Of a stretch of 64,000 nucleotides of DNA, positions 48,435-60,794 are shown in pieces. A program made the translations under genes and the position numbers. The notes below the pieces were generated by a model, which did no database searches, was not told the origin of the DNA, and saw nothing but the letters and a program-made list of their open reading frames with translations. This DNA comes from Theobroma cacao (Eukaryota > Streptophyta > Magnoliopsida > Malvales > Malvaceae): assembly GCF_000208745.1 (NCBI RefSeq), contig NC_030851.1, positions 17,359,752 through 17,423,751 of the forward strand. The letters are read 5' to 3'. The first letter of the stretch is position 1. Each line of letters opens with the position of its first letter.

Positions 48435-51400
48435 TGTAATAGCCTGTGACCTAAAATGGTGGTTAATACGACTTTAAGAACAAGATTAAGACCAATAGAG
48501 GTCAATTCAAGAGTTTAGGAGTGGTGAAAGAGGAACAAAATATTTTGGAATAAAATATTTCATACGTAATAAAATAATAATATTTTATTAAGGTCGTCTT
48601 TATGGAGTAAAAAGGAGTGATGGAGCTAAACCGAGATAAATTAAAATGTTTTGGAACCCAAAAGCCAAATGGAAAATTTTAAAATTTAATAATATTTTAT
48701 TAATAAAATATTATTAAAAAAAATATTGAGATATTTCTATTTTGAGTGATGGACAAACTCACATAATTTAAGCAATGAACTTAAGTGGGGGACTTATAAT
48801 ATAATTTTGATGATTTAATGAATAAAATATTATTTTATTGATTCTAGAATATTATTTTAATGAGTGAGATTTCAGTGATTTAAGTATTAATAATAGTACA
48901 TGTGAGTTTGGAAGGAATGGAGACATGGAGAATTAATTGAGATAAAAAGGATATGTGGGATAATGAAATGTGCATGTGGATTCACTATTACATGCAAATT
49001 ATTGCATAAGAAAAGAAAAAAGTTAGTGGGGAACATGTGAGACCCCCACCATGTGAAGTAAAAGGAAGAATAAGAATAAATCCTATTGCATGTAATAAGA
49101 TTGGTGCACTAAGTAGCCAAATGAGGAAAGAAAAATGTGGGATACATGTGTCTTGAATAGTTTAATGAATGACCAAATAAAATATAAAGTAAAGGTTGTG
49201 CATGAAATATGATTGGATGAATAAGGTGGTGCATGAAATAAAGAATGAAGAAAGAAAGGATGAGGTAGTGAAGGTGGCTGATGGAGAAGGAAAATGGAGA
49301 TAGATATTGGGCCAATGAACAAGGGAGAAAATTGGTGGATGAAAATTGAGTGGCTGACAAATTAGTCCAATGAGAGATAAGGAATAATAGAAGAAAAAAA
49401 TGATGAGGAAAGGCTTGGGAAAACCGTGCCTTTGAGAGGAAAAAGAAAGAGAATCGGTTTCGAAAGCAAAAAGAATAAAGAAAGGATAAAGAAGGAAAGA
49501 GAAAGAAGAGAGAAGAACGAAGAAAAGATAGAAAAAGGTTCGACCTTGGAGAAGTTGGAAAAAAAAATCGAAAGGTTTTCTCCCATGCGCCATTGTTGAA
49601 GCTTGAAGGAGAAATTGGTGGTTCGGCTTAGTGATTCTAAGGTAAGAAAGGTAAAAGCTGTCATTCTGCTTGAATGCATGCCTTGTGAACCGATTGTGAT
49701 GTGAGATTATGCTTGTGGTAGCAAGCATCTTCAAGGATTCAAAGAACCGGGTGCATGCATGTGGCTTAATCTTAGAAGTATGGTGATTTAAAGCAAGACA
49801 AATGATGGGTAAGCGATTTTAAACTTGAGATCATAAGTGGAAAGGAAAAATAAAAATGTGTATTGATTATTTGTACTTGTGGTAGCAATACTAATCGAGG
49901 ATGTGAGGAGTTAGTGAGTTGCATGTGGAATTCAAGGTAAAAATCGATAGGTAAGCATGCAATGTGGGTATACTATGTTATATTGGAATTGGTTAGTTGA
50001 AAGTTTATAGATTTCATGTGAAATTATTGTGAATGATAAGGGTGAAAAATGTGAAATTAGATTAAAGATTCATTGATTAAGGTGTTACCCATATATGTGT
50101 ACAATTAAATATAAATACGGAAGTAGACATAATGAGAGAGGTCGACTATTATGAAGGATTCTTGAAAATAAAGGGAACTAAGAATATGGTATATTGAGCA
50201 GCAAATATGAGCTGAATTGTGGTGATGTTCGCTAAGTATATTAAGTTTAATTTGCTGCTAGGAAGTGTATAAGTGAGGAAGGATTTCCATAGTGGTGTAC
50301 AAAGGAGGTGACGGGTGAGCGACAAGTAAAAATTAGCTAGAGACGTACCCAAATCAATGGTGAAGTAGCGCCCTGCCATTGTGAGGTGAGTAAGGGGTGT
50401 CTATTGCAAAAGTTCCATAAATTATATAATGATTAATAAATGTTGCTGGTTTTCTTTAAATGCAATTACGGATAGCATGAGTTGTTAGCTCCGGTAGGTG
50501 ATTTCTAAATTGATTTGCAATAAGATTGTACTTGCAATTGTGGATAGCATATGTTGGTAGAATGCTAGGCACTTGTAAATGCCATGTTTTTAGAAATGTT
50601 TTGTATATATATATATGTGTAAGCTATATATGTAAAGGGTTTTAAAAATCAGGAAACAAGCTCTTTACCATGGTTTATGTCAAAACGTGCTTTACTTGTT
50701 TTTGTGATGTGCATTCATGAATAAACTTTATGTTCACCATGCTTGATTTAATATTTAAACCTCATGCAAGGGTTTTACACCATGAATTCTTACAAATGGA
50801 TTTCTAACATCACCGTGATTGGTATTTTGGAAATAGACTTAAAATAAACTTTTGAAAACCCAATTTGGTGATAAACAGTTTTGTCAAACTGGGAGATTCG
50901 AGAGTAGGCCAAATGTCACATTGGGATAGTGTGACCCTTGTGAACAAGTGAGCTCTAACTAGAGAACTTTTGGGTTGTCGACGAGCTGTTAGATGTGGCT
51001 AGGCCACGATCTGTGCTATACATACATGGCAAAGCTATGGGTTGATATACGTGGCTAGGCAATGAGTTGATATACGTGGTTGCGACCACATGATTTCTTT
51101 GATATCGGCCAACATCATCGAGATTGCCATGGAGGAGGGCCTCCCAGATGTTATTACGTGGAAATGGGTCCACTGGTTGATTATTACGATTACCTACTCG
51201 AGAGTGATGTCTTTTTGGGTTTTTAAACACAAAATCTTTCACATCGTGAGAAATATAGGTTTTTTCGCAGCTCTTTTATTTATATGATGATTTTGTGTTT
51301 AATACCTCGAGGATGAGTTCGTTTATATGCTTGTGTATAAGCATTGACATTGCTTGATTTTATGGGGGCGTGCGTGCTTATGTTAGTTCAATTTTAAGTA

Positions 51401-52156
51401 AAGGACATTAAATGATTTTGGCGGTAGAAATCTTTTAATTGCACTGGTTTTCATATATTGCTTGAAATGATTATTTTACATCACAATTCTTAGGTTTATA
51501 TGTAAGGCACAAATGTTCCATTTGAGTTTAAATTTGTTTATATATTCATATGTTTTTAATATTCAAATTTTCAATCCCTGGCTTATTTCCCATGTACGCC
51601 CTGCTCACGGAGCCGATGATCACTGAGTCTATGAGACTCACCCCCTTAACTTCCCCTTTTTGCAAATAAGTGATTAGCTTACGTGTATTGTCTCAGCACA
51701 TTTGACTCATTGCAACGTAGGTAATGGCATTTCTTAGACTTCCACTCTGAGTCGCTCCGCTACATAGAGGTCATGTTGTGTAAAATGGTCAGAATTATAA
51801 AAATGATTAGTTTATCAAAATTGTATCACCGAAAAACTTTGAGGTCGTGTAATGCAATCTAAGTGTGATGTTTGAATGTATCTTGAAGCTTGTTAGAATT
51901 GGATATTGTTATCTAATTGTTGAATTTTAATTAAAGCTTCTTATACTATTTAAGTAAACGATCGTATTTTGTATAATTCAATAAAATTTTAATAGTCACC
52001 ACAGGGCGAAACGTTATATGGAATCCTAGTCTTTTAATATATGTATTAAAAAGTTCAATTTAATTAACAAGAATCTCAATTAAGTCTTGTTCGGGATTTG
52101 ACAGGTTCTCTCATAAGTCTCAGACACCGGTAACGATCGGGAAGAGGGTCGTTACA
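48435..52156 (-). mobile_element. solo LTR of family C, copy C2 (3722 bp, TSD ATTAT)
   Basis: TGTAATAGCC...GGTCGTTACA flanked by ATTAT at 48430-48434 and 52157-52161. The empty site is visible at about 41240 (CAAATTATCTTAAACC). It is the reverse orientation of C1. The 190-codon frame at 49162-49734 matches part of C1's 39003-39221 frame and reads a polypyrimidine-rich LTR stretch, not a gene. A hairpin block lies at 50992-51085. Confidence 0.93.
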
Positions 52157-52190
52157 ATTATCTTAGACTAAGCTTGTTATTTTAATATTA
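52157..52190 (+). mobile_element. second Athila-type interior, stub right of C2
   Basis: ATTATCTTAGACTAAGC corresponds to ATTATCTTAAACCAATC at 41241. Similarity then ends, so the second interior is truncated here. Confidence 0.7.
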
Positions 52191-52331
52191 TTTTCTTGGG
52201 TACGAAATATCTTATTCCAAAATATTTTTTTCACCTGTCACTGCTCTTTGGCACTGAAATTAGTATCAATTGACACTCGTCCTATAGATAAGGTCGTATT
52301 GGCTTCTATACGAGGGTACGGGGTGTTACAT
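52191..52331 (+). mobile_element. truncated 3' end of a family-C-like LTR
   Basis: GAAATATCTTATTCCAAAATA resembles, in reverse, 48535-48570 in C2, and the end ACGGGGTGTTACA resembles the C1 end GAGGTGTTACA. About 140 bp remain. Confidence 0.55.
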
Positions 52332-53514
52332 GCATAAACATCCCATCAAGGGAGTGATGCTGGTGGTGGTGAAACTATAAGTGATAAGAGAGATGGTAGA
52401 CCTCCCAAAAAGCAAACTTCAGGCTATGATAAACAACTCATTTCATAATGCCCTACTTGCAACGGGAGGCACCAAGGATAGTGTAATAAGGATGAAATCT
52501 TTTGTTTTACATGTGGGTTGCTCGAACACATTGCTAGGAATTTTCTTAAGGGTCAATAATCATAAGGATCTACCCAACCAACCTTAGCACCTACTCCCAT
52601 TGCTATACAACTTATCAAAGGCTGAAGGACCTAGGGTCAAGGCATCAATAATGCTTATCAAGGTAGAGCATCAAGATTTGGATCTTAGGGTATAACTGAT
52701 CGTGGACAAGCTAAAGTTTATGCATTAACCCTACAGGATGTACAAGCATCTAACGCAATTGTTTCAAGTTTTCTACCCATTTGTTCTATTGATGCACGTG
52801 TACTGTATGATTTTGGTGCTACATATTCATTTGTTTCCCTATATTTTACATATAAGTTGGGTATATAGTGCTTCAAAAAGGAGCAAAGTGTAGTGGTAAC
52901 CACACCTTTGAGGGAGGTATTTATGGCAGAACATGAGTATAAAGCTTGTGTGGTTCGAGTTGAGGAGAAGGACACCCAAGCAAATTTAGTGTTGTTAGAT
53001 ATGCTTGATTTAGATATGATTCTTAGGATGGATTGGTTATCTCCTAATTATGCTAGTATGGATTGTCACCACAAGAGAGTGAAGTTCGAATACCCTAAAA
53101 AGACACCATTCTATATTCAAAGGGATTATAGCATAGCATTGAGTAGTGTTATTTTAGTCATGACTATTGGTCATTTGATGAGACATGGATGCCAAGGATT
53201 TTTGGCAATGGTTCTGGATACCTAAATGGAAGTCAGTATTGTATCAGATGTGTCAATTGTGGGAGATTATGTTGATGTGTTTCCAAAAAAGTTACCCAGA
53301 TTACCTCCAAAAAGGGAAATAGAGTTTTATATAGACTTCATGTATGACACCAACCTGATATCTATATAGCCTTATCGATGGCACCAGAAGAGCTTGAGGA
53401 GCTTAAGGACCAGATAAAGGATTTGTTGGACAAGGGTTTAATTTGTCTTAGTGCCTCAACATGGGGTGCACTCGTATTGTTCGTGAAGAAAAAGGATGGT
53501 TCAATGAGACTTTA
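52332..53514 (+). pseudogene. gypsy (chromovirus-type) gag end, protease and start of RT
   Basis: A decayed zinc knuckle (CFTCGLLEHIARNF, last Cys lost, near 52503), a protease-like DFGATYSFVS tract near 52810 where the usual Asp-Ser/Thr-Gly is changed to Asp-Phe-Gly, the frame 52893-53225 (LDMILRMDWLSPNYASMDC), YVDVFPKKLPRLPPKREIEF near 53270, and [19 protein letters not shown]...[11 protein letters not shown] (53384-53514), the N-terminus of RT. Stops at about 52870, 53225 and 53368. Interrupted by the A2 LTR. Confidence 0.88.
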
Positions 53515-56299
53515 TGTCATGACCCGGAACTCCCATCGGGCCCATGACAATCACCGCGACGTCCCTATAGGCACCCATTACCCGAAATGTCGATTGGAAT
53601 CCCGCAAGGCTTAGCATCAGCTTCCGCATCTCCCCGGTGAGCGACAGTTATTAAATCTCGCATTTCAAGAAATTATAAGTTGTTTCCAAATTAAAACAAT
53701 ATAATATTATTTTCTGGCTCAGAGGGGCATTTTCGTCATTTTTCTTTGAAAATATTGAAACTCGTCAAAAACATGGTGTGTGGGTGAAAAACACATGTTT
53801 CATAATTTAAAGTAAATTTAGATGTCTAAAATAATTATTTGAAATGAAATTATAATTGTTTGAATAAAATAATAATATTTAATAAAATATTCTATTTTTA
53901 AAAAAACAATATTTATAGAGAAATTCGTAATTAATTTCTGTAATGTAAAAGCTAAATATATTCATACGTACTTTAAAGCAGATAACTGAAGTATAAAATT
54001 ACTTTTACAGTGACACGTGGGCCCTCAACTAACCAATAAGGTGCGAGTCTGTGAACCTACAATTTTGTCGATGTAAGGCTAATTGAAGTCCTTGATGCAA
54101 TCGGCTATCTACCGACTATCCCGAGCTGAAATGTGGGGAATTGAGGGTGGTGAGACTATAAAATCCTAGTGAGTAAACAGATACCATCTAAACCATCTAA
54201 AGTTGAGTAAATGGAGACAAGTAAGATATCCCATTTCAGTATGTTTTTCATAACATCAATAATTAATTTACTCAAATAATCAACTTGTCTTATGTATTTC
54301 ACAAAACTTGGCTCCTGCCAATATCATTCCTGAGGATGCGTTGGCTTAGGCATCTGATCGAGACCACCAAGGCTATTCAGTGTAGTACACACGTGAACAT
54401 ATTTTTACATTTGAAAATCTAGCCATGCCTTGGCGTTGGCTAAGTCTCACTCTCACGCGGTGGTGCACGTGAAGTGTACTCAAATCTTTAGCTCCAGAGA
54501 CACCCTCCACACGACTCTCCGATCGAGGTAAAGTATATCTGATTTTGTGCCCCTTCTCTTAGGCTGGTCCACAGAACCTCCACTGCAGAAATTATGGATT
54601 ATTTTATCTACCACCTGATTTATAAAATCTTTATCTGCATGACATGGTAATTTATCGCAACCTAGCCTCTCAAGGCTGAATACACAGTACAAATAATTCT
54701 AACACCAAAAATCAGTTTAGCCATTCATGCTCATATATTGTCATAAGACATTCAATTTAAAACCATAATTTTACAACACATCAAGTGGTCTCCAATTACT
54801 CTATTTTCAAAACCATAATTCAATTTCAAGACAGTTTATAAAATCATTTTATTTAAACACATTTTACTTATAAAACATAAGGATTTACCGTTTAACTCAT
54901 TTTCCATAAAATCACAAAATCAGATAAAAACTACTTTAGATAATTAAGAAGATAATAAGGCTACTCACTGTATTAAGAGTAGAAATACTCCTAGTCCTGG
55001 TCTTTGGTGTAATATTTTTATTCTTATCAAATAGCTCATCACCTATACATCACACATGACACAAAATTCAATAATTTGTGTCAATTTGTCATAAACTATT
55101 TCAGGCCCTCTAAATCTAAATGAATGCGTGGAATGCTCGATCAACCGCTTAAACGCTATGTTGACCTAATTCGGCCTATCACCAAATTAAATTACTAACG
55201 CATCCAATTTAATCCCAAATTACGCCATTTCTTTTCTAATACCTCAATTCACTAAACATTACTCAAATAACACCAATTTCAGCATCAAAACCCTCCCATT
55301 TCTTCATGGAAAAATTCAGCCATTACAGTGCACTAACATCGTGATTTTTCCTACTTAATTTTCTCACCATTATTCATCATTTTCTAAGCCATTTCTCTTG
55401 AAATAATAACAATCCATCACCCACACACATCAAGGAAGATTCAGCCAATGAAGATTCACGGGGAAAATGGATTCTTTTCTTATTGTTTTGCTTCTAAATA
55501 TGCTAAACTAACCTTAATCACTAACATAACTTAAAATCAAACAATTTCAACATCATTTCTCTCATCATACCCATTCAGCCTACCACTTATTCACTATGGA
55601 AATCATGCTTCTCAACCATAGAAATAAAAAAATAAAGCATGGGTATTGTAAATCTCAAGTAAAAATAAAGAATTTTCACTTTACCTTGCTTAATTCCTTG
55701 GATTTTCACACTTTCTCTTGAATTTTTCTTGGCTAGGGTTTGTTTTCCTTATTTTCTTTCTTTCCTCTCTTGTTTTCTTGCTTGGCCGACCCTTATGGTG
55801 AGAATGGGCTGATTCTATGCTGATTTTTATAGCTTAATAATAAGATAATAAAGCTTGACACGTGGCACTTTGTGATTGGTCCACACTTTAAATATTTATC
55901 TTTTAATTCTTTAATTCTCCACCACACATTTTCTCATATTTATCTATTTCTATGATGTATAAAATCCCTTAGTCTTGACAAGTGTCAGGGGTGAAAATTT
56001 ATCGATTTGCCCTCGAGGTGGCAAATTTACCATTTTAGCCCTAGATAGTGAAAATTCCTATTTGACTCTGAATTTATCCTCGAACTTCGAATCACCATTT
56101 TAAGTCATTCCTGAACTGTAAAATTTTGAATTTCACCTTAAAATCCCTATTTGACCTAATTCGAGGCTTAGATCAACTTTATTGTACCTTTAGATACAAT
56201 ATCGACTTTTTTTTTATTTTTCGGGGCTCTCATAGTATGTAAACATGTTATCCATCACATGTATGTCATGACAAGTATTTTATAAGGTTGGGCTTTGCA
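53515..56299 (-). mobile_element. solo LTR of family A, copy A2 (2785 bp, TSD CTTTA/CTTTG)
   Basis: TGTCATGACCC...GGGCTTTGCA, inserted in the RT of the gypsy remnant: text before is DGSMRL, text after is [20 protein letters not shown], so the reading resumes at once. Flanks CTTTA (53510-53514) and CTTTG (56300-56304) form a 5-bp duplication with one mismatch. Same family and orientation as A1 and A3. No PBS or interior. Frames within it are not genes. Confidence 0.92.
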
Positions 56300-57778
56300 C
56301 TTTGTATCAACTACATGCAATTGAACAAAATGACTATCAAGAATAAGTATCCTCTCCCATGCATAAAGGATTTATTTGATTAGTTGCAAGGGGCCAAGTG
56401 TTTCTTTAAGATTGACTTGTGATCAAGTTTCCACCAGTTGAGGATTAAAGATGGGGACATACCCCAAGATTGTTTTTCACAAAAGGTAAGGCCATTACAA
56501 TTTTTGGGTTATGTTTTGGTTTAATTAATGTCTTTGTAGCTTTTATGGATATGATGAACAACGTGTTTAGACCATACTTGGATAAGCATGTGGTAGTGTT
56601 CATCAACGATATATTGATATACTTGAGGAGTTGAGAGAAACATGAGTAATATTTAAGGATTGTACTACAAACATTGAGGGAGCACCAATTGTATGCCAAG
56701 TTCTCCAATTGTGAGTTTTGGCTTGATAGTGTAAGCTTATTGGGTCACCTTGTATCTAAAGACGGAATGCAAGTAGACCCCAAGAAGGTAAAGGCAATGG
56801 AAAAGTGGCCAAAGCCAACACCAGTGACAAAGACCCGTAGTTTTTTAGGATTGGCTAGCTACTACCGTAGGTTCGTTAAAAATTTCTCTAAAATCACCAC
56901 TCCTATGACTACATTGGCACAAAAACGTGTCAAGTTCATAAGGTTAAATGCATATGAGGAGAACTTCGAGAAGCTCAAGACTTGTCTTACCACAGCTCCA
57001 ATGTTAAGTTAGTCATGTGGTACAAGGGGTTATACAGTTTACTATGACGCATCACGACTAGAACTTGGATGTGTGTTAATGGAATATGGTAATGTGATTG
57101 CATATGTGTATAGACATCTCAAGGGACGTAAGAAGACTTACCCCACACATGATTTGGAGATGGTAGCCATAGTTTTTGCCTCAAAGATATGGAGACATTA
57201 TTTATATGCTAAGACTTGTGAGATCTATACAGGAGTCTCAAGTATATTTTTGAGCAAAAGGATCTCAACCTTAGGCAACGTCGATGGATGGAGTTGCTTA
57301 AGGATTATTATTGCACCATATTGTATCATCTTGACAAGGTCAATGTTGTGGCAGTTGCCTTGAGTCGAAAATCTATGGGGAGTTGACCCTATATCTCAGT
57401 TGATCGAAGATCATTGGTGCAAAGCATGCAGGACTTGAGCGATATAGGTGTACGATTTGAGATCAATGATACAATAGCATTATTAGCCCATTTTAGAGTG
57501 AAACCAATATTGATGGATCGCATCAAGGAAGCCCAAGGCAAGGATGATTTTGTGATTAAGGCATTAGAAGATCCTCAAGGAAAGAAAACACAGTTATTCA
57601 TTAAAGGCATTAATGGATTGCTTAGGTGTGGATCTAGAGTATATGTGTTAGATATTGATGATATGAGATTAAAGATATTAAATGAGGCCCATATGGTGGC
57701 ATATGTAGTACATCCAAACACCACTAAGACGTATCATTACTTAAGGGAAATGTATTAGTGGGAAGGCTTGAAGAGAGA
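56300..57778 (+). pseudogene. gypsy (chromovirus-type) RT, RNase H and integrase N-terminus
   Basis: RT resumes (KNKYPLP, 56342) and carries the active-site tract as [12 protein letters not shown] near 56590, where the first Asp of the usual pair has become Asn. Then [20 protein letters not shown] and [18 protein letters not shown] in the frame 56674-57012, RNase H with YTVYYDAS and THDLEMVA (57030-57200), a frameshift near 57232, and the linker to integrase in 57414-57758. It ends at KRD, where LTR B4 begins. Stops at about 56421, 56631 and 57012. Not functional. Confidence 0.9.
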
Positions 57779-58979
57779 TGTCATAGCCCAATATCTAGGC
57801 CATGACCGACACAAGGGCCCAATAAGCATAGCCCACTAGGCCCTAGCAAGCCTTCCTATATAAACCTGTACATTAGCCCATTTATCATCCATATTCCCTT
57901 TTAAGATCTATAACTCATAATGTTCAAATAATAACTTCATTGAAATCAATTCATAAAATCCAAGCTTATATTCATAATGGTATTCATCAATCATAATATA
58001 CATAAATAGTTTACCAAACGATTCTTCGCAAATTACATCCAGTTTACATGTACACATTCAAAGATTTTGACCATCAGCGAAGTGATTTTGGGCATGGGTG
58101 CTAACACTTAGTATCATGGCAAACCTACCGAACAATGGATAGGGAGGATCACCTCGTCTTAGGATCCAGTCACCTTTTACTCAGAAACCTAAAACATGAA
58201 GTTTAAAAACGTGAGTATAAACTCAGTGAGTGAACATAAGAAGGGAACAAGCAAGCAGTACGAAAAGTTTAGAAAACATGATGCACTTTTTTTAAAAAAA
58301 ATGCAATTTAGTTTAATTTCTTGTTAAAACCCCATAATTTAGCCTTTGATTATTTAGTCCTTTAATATTAAAAAAAAAATCCATGATCAACCATGAAGTT
58401 AGAAGGTGAAAATTACTGCAAATATCCACACAAAATAGAAAGTTTCTTGCCGCTACAAAAATGGAATTTCACTGCAGCAAGAATAGTGTCTGTCGTACAC
58501 ACACAAAAGTTTCTCGTCATGGTGAAATTGGAATTTTGTTGCGGCAAGAATAGTGTCTGCCACACCCGAAAATTTCTCACCGCGGTGAAAATGGAATTTC
58601 ACTACAACGAAATTCAGGGCAAGTGGAATTAAGGGGATTTTTGCTGTATTAAAAATCTGTTACTGATACAACGAAAATCAAATTGAACACATTTGACAAT
58701 AATCAATTTTTCAACATTCAATACAAGCACATATTATTTTCATAACCTCTTCTATAGCATATAAAAACATATTTATAGCATATATATATATACAAGCATG
58801 TATACAACCACCACCTTATCCAGCTCATGTGCACTCTGCATCGCACATAGCCAAAGTCATCGTGTGCACCCCCACATCGCGCACAACTAATGCCATCATG
58901 TGCTCCCTCCACATAGCGCACATGGCATATATCATCATCATCGTGTGCACCCCCACATCACGCACAACTAATGTCATCA
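57779..58979 (-). mobile_element. LTR of family B, copy B4, left part
   Basis: TGTCATAGCCCAATATCTAGG start with GGCCATGACCGACACAAGGGC, as in B1. Palindrome words of the CACTGCAGCAAG type lie at 58440-58620. It is cut at 58980 by a family-A LTR; the rest would lie beyond the window's right end. Confidence 0.8.
58810..58970. repeat. minisatellite in B4
   Basis: Units with GTGTGCACCCCCACATCGCG and CACAACTAATGYCATCATG, the reverse form of the B2 minisatellite at 45580-45795. Confidence 0.85.
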
Positions 58980-59982
58980 TGTCAAGCCCAGCTCAACAAT
59001 ATGTTTATTATGTCATTCCTACATAAGAATGCATGTTTACTTACTTGGGTACCTTGAAAATCGTTAAAGAACAGTATTGTACCAAATGGTACAATTAAGT
59101 TGAATTAAGCCTTGAACTAGTCCAAATAGAGATTTTAAGATGAAATTGAGAATTTTAAAACCCCAAAATAACTTAAAATGGTGATTCAGAGTTCAAGAAC
59201 CGATTTGGAGTCAAATTGGAATTTTCATGACCTAGGGGTAAAATGGTCATTTTGCCACTCGAGGTTAAAATTGGAATGTTGAAAGAAGTTTTTGATCAAA
59301 ATTGACTATTTAGAACATAATATGAGTTTGAGAAGTGAAGAATTTTAATTTTGACATTTTTCCGAGCATAAGGGTAAAATAGTCATTTTGCCACCCTAGG
59401 GGTAAAATAGTCATTTTGGCATCCCAGGGGCAAAATTATAATTTTACACCACCCAACACTTCTCCAGCACATAGATTTTACCCAATATTATCATGGATAA
59501 TTGAGAAAATTTAAGTGGTGGAGAGAGATTGCTTAATGGGTAAGTATGACACATGGACCAATGGAATGGTGACATGTGTCAAATTTTCATCCATTTATTA
59601 TTTAGCTTAAAAATCAGCACAAAATCAGCCCATTTCTCTTCATATGGCCGGCCAAAGCAAGAACAAAGGAAGAAAAGAAAGAACAAGAACCCTAGGGTGA
59701 AAATTCAAGAGAAAATTTGTGGATTTCAAGTAATCAAGCAATCAAAGGTAAAATTTCTTGATTTTGACTTATGATTTACCTTTCCTATGCATTATTTTGC
59801 ATTTTTCATGGTTGAATTACAAGATATCATGAAGGATGGTGTGCTGATCAAACCCTAGGAGAGAGAATTTGATGATGATTTAGATAGATTTTTAAGATAT
59901 ATGGATGTTTTTAGTTGTTTATGGTGTTAAGTGTAAGAATTAAGCTTGAAATTCACATATTCCTCATGAGTTCATCATTGGC
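58980..59982 (+). mobile_element. LTR of family A, copy A5, first part
   Basis: TGTCAAGCCCAGCTC... is the reverse of the A1 right end, and the sequence follows A1 backwards from 4166 to about 3194. The frame 59553-59774 equals the A1 minus frame at 3403-3660. It stops at the N gap. Its continuation is most likely A4 (63217-64000). Confidence 0.88.
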
Positions 59983-60794
59983 NNNNNNNNNNNNNNNNNN
60001 NNNNNNNNNNNNNNNNNNNNNNNNNNNNNNNNNNNNNNNNNNNNNNNNNNNNNNNNNNNNNNNNNNNNNNNNNNNNNNNNNNNNNNNNNNNNNNNNNNNN
60101 NNNNNNNNNNNNNNNNNNNNNNNNNNNNNNNNNNNNNNNNNNNNNNNNNNNNNNNNNNNNNNNNNNNNNNNNNNNNNNNNNNNNNNNNNNNNNNNNNNNN
60201 NNNNNNNNNNNNNNNNNNNNNNNNNNNNNNNNNNNNNNNNNNNNNNNNNNNNNNNNNNNNNNNNNNNNNNNNNNNNNNNNNNNNNNNNNNNNNNNNNNNN
60301 NNNNNNNNNNNNNNNNNNNNNNNNNNNNNNNNNNNNNNNNNNNNNNNNNNNNNNNNNNNNNNNNNNNNNNNNNNNNNNNNNNNNNNNNNNNNNNNNNNNN
60401 NNNNNNNNNNNNNNNNNNNNNNNNNNNNNNNNNNNNNNNNNNNNNNNNNNNNNNNNNNNNNNNNNNNNNNNNNNNNNNNNNNNNNNNNNNNNNNNNNNNN
60501 NNNNNNNNNNNNNNNNNNNNNNNNNNNNNNNNNNNNNNNNNNNNNNNNNNNNNNNNNNNNNNNNNNNNNNNNNNNNNNNNNNNNNNNNNNNNNNNNNNNN
60601 NNNNNNNNNNNNNNNNNNNNNNNNNNNNNNNNNNNNNNNNNNNNNNNNNNNNNNNNNNNNNNNNNNNNNNNNNNNNNNNNNNNNNNNNNNNNNNNNNNNN
60701 NNNNNNNNNNNNNNNNNNNNNNNNNNNNNNNNNNNNNNNNNNNNNNNNNNNNNNNNNNNNNNNNNNNNNNNNNNNNNNNNNNNNNNNNNNNNNN
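59983..60794. other. assembly gap, 812 N
   Basis: Unknown bases. The long plus frame reported across it (59915-60841) is an artefact of the Ns. From flanking copies the gap should hold about 250-350 bp of A5 and about 525 bp of A3. Confidence 0.99.

Noticed and set aside
49162..49734. 190-codon minus-strand frame rich in Phe/Ser/Leu, looks like a membrane protein
   Set aside because: It lies wholly inside solo LTR C2, reads a polypyrimidine stretch, and a broken version occurs in C1 at 39003-39221.
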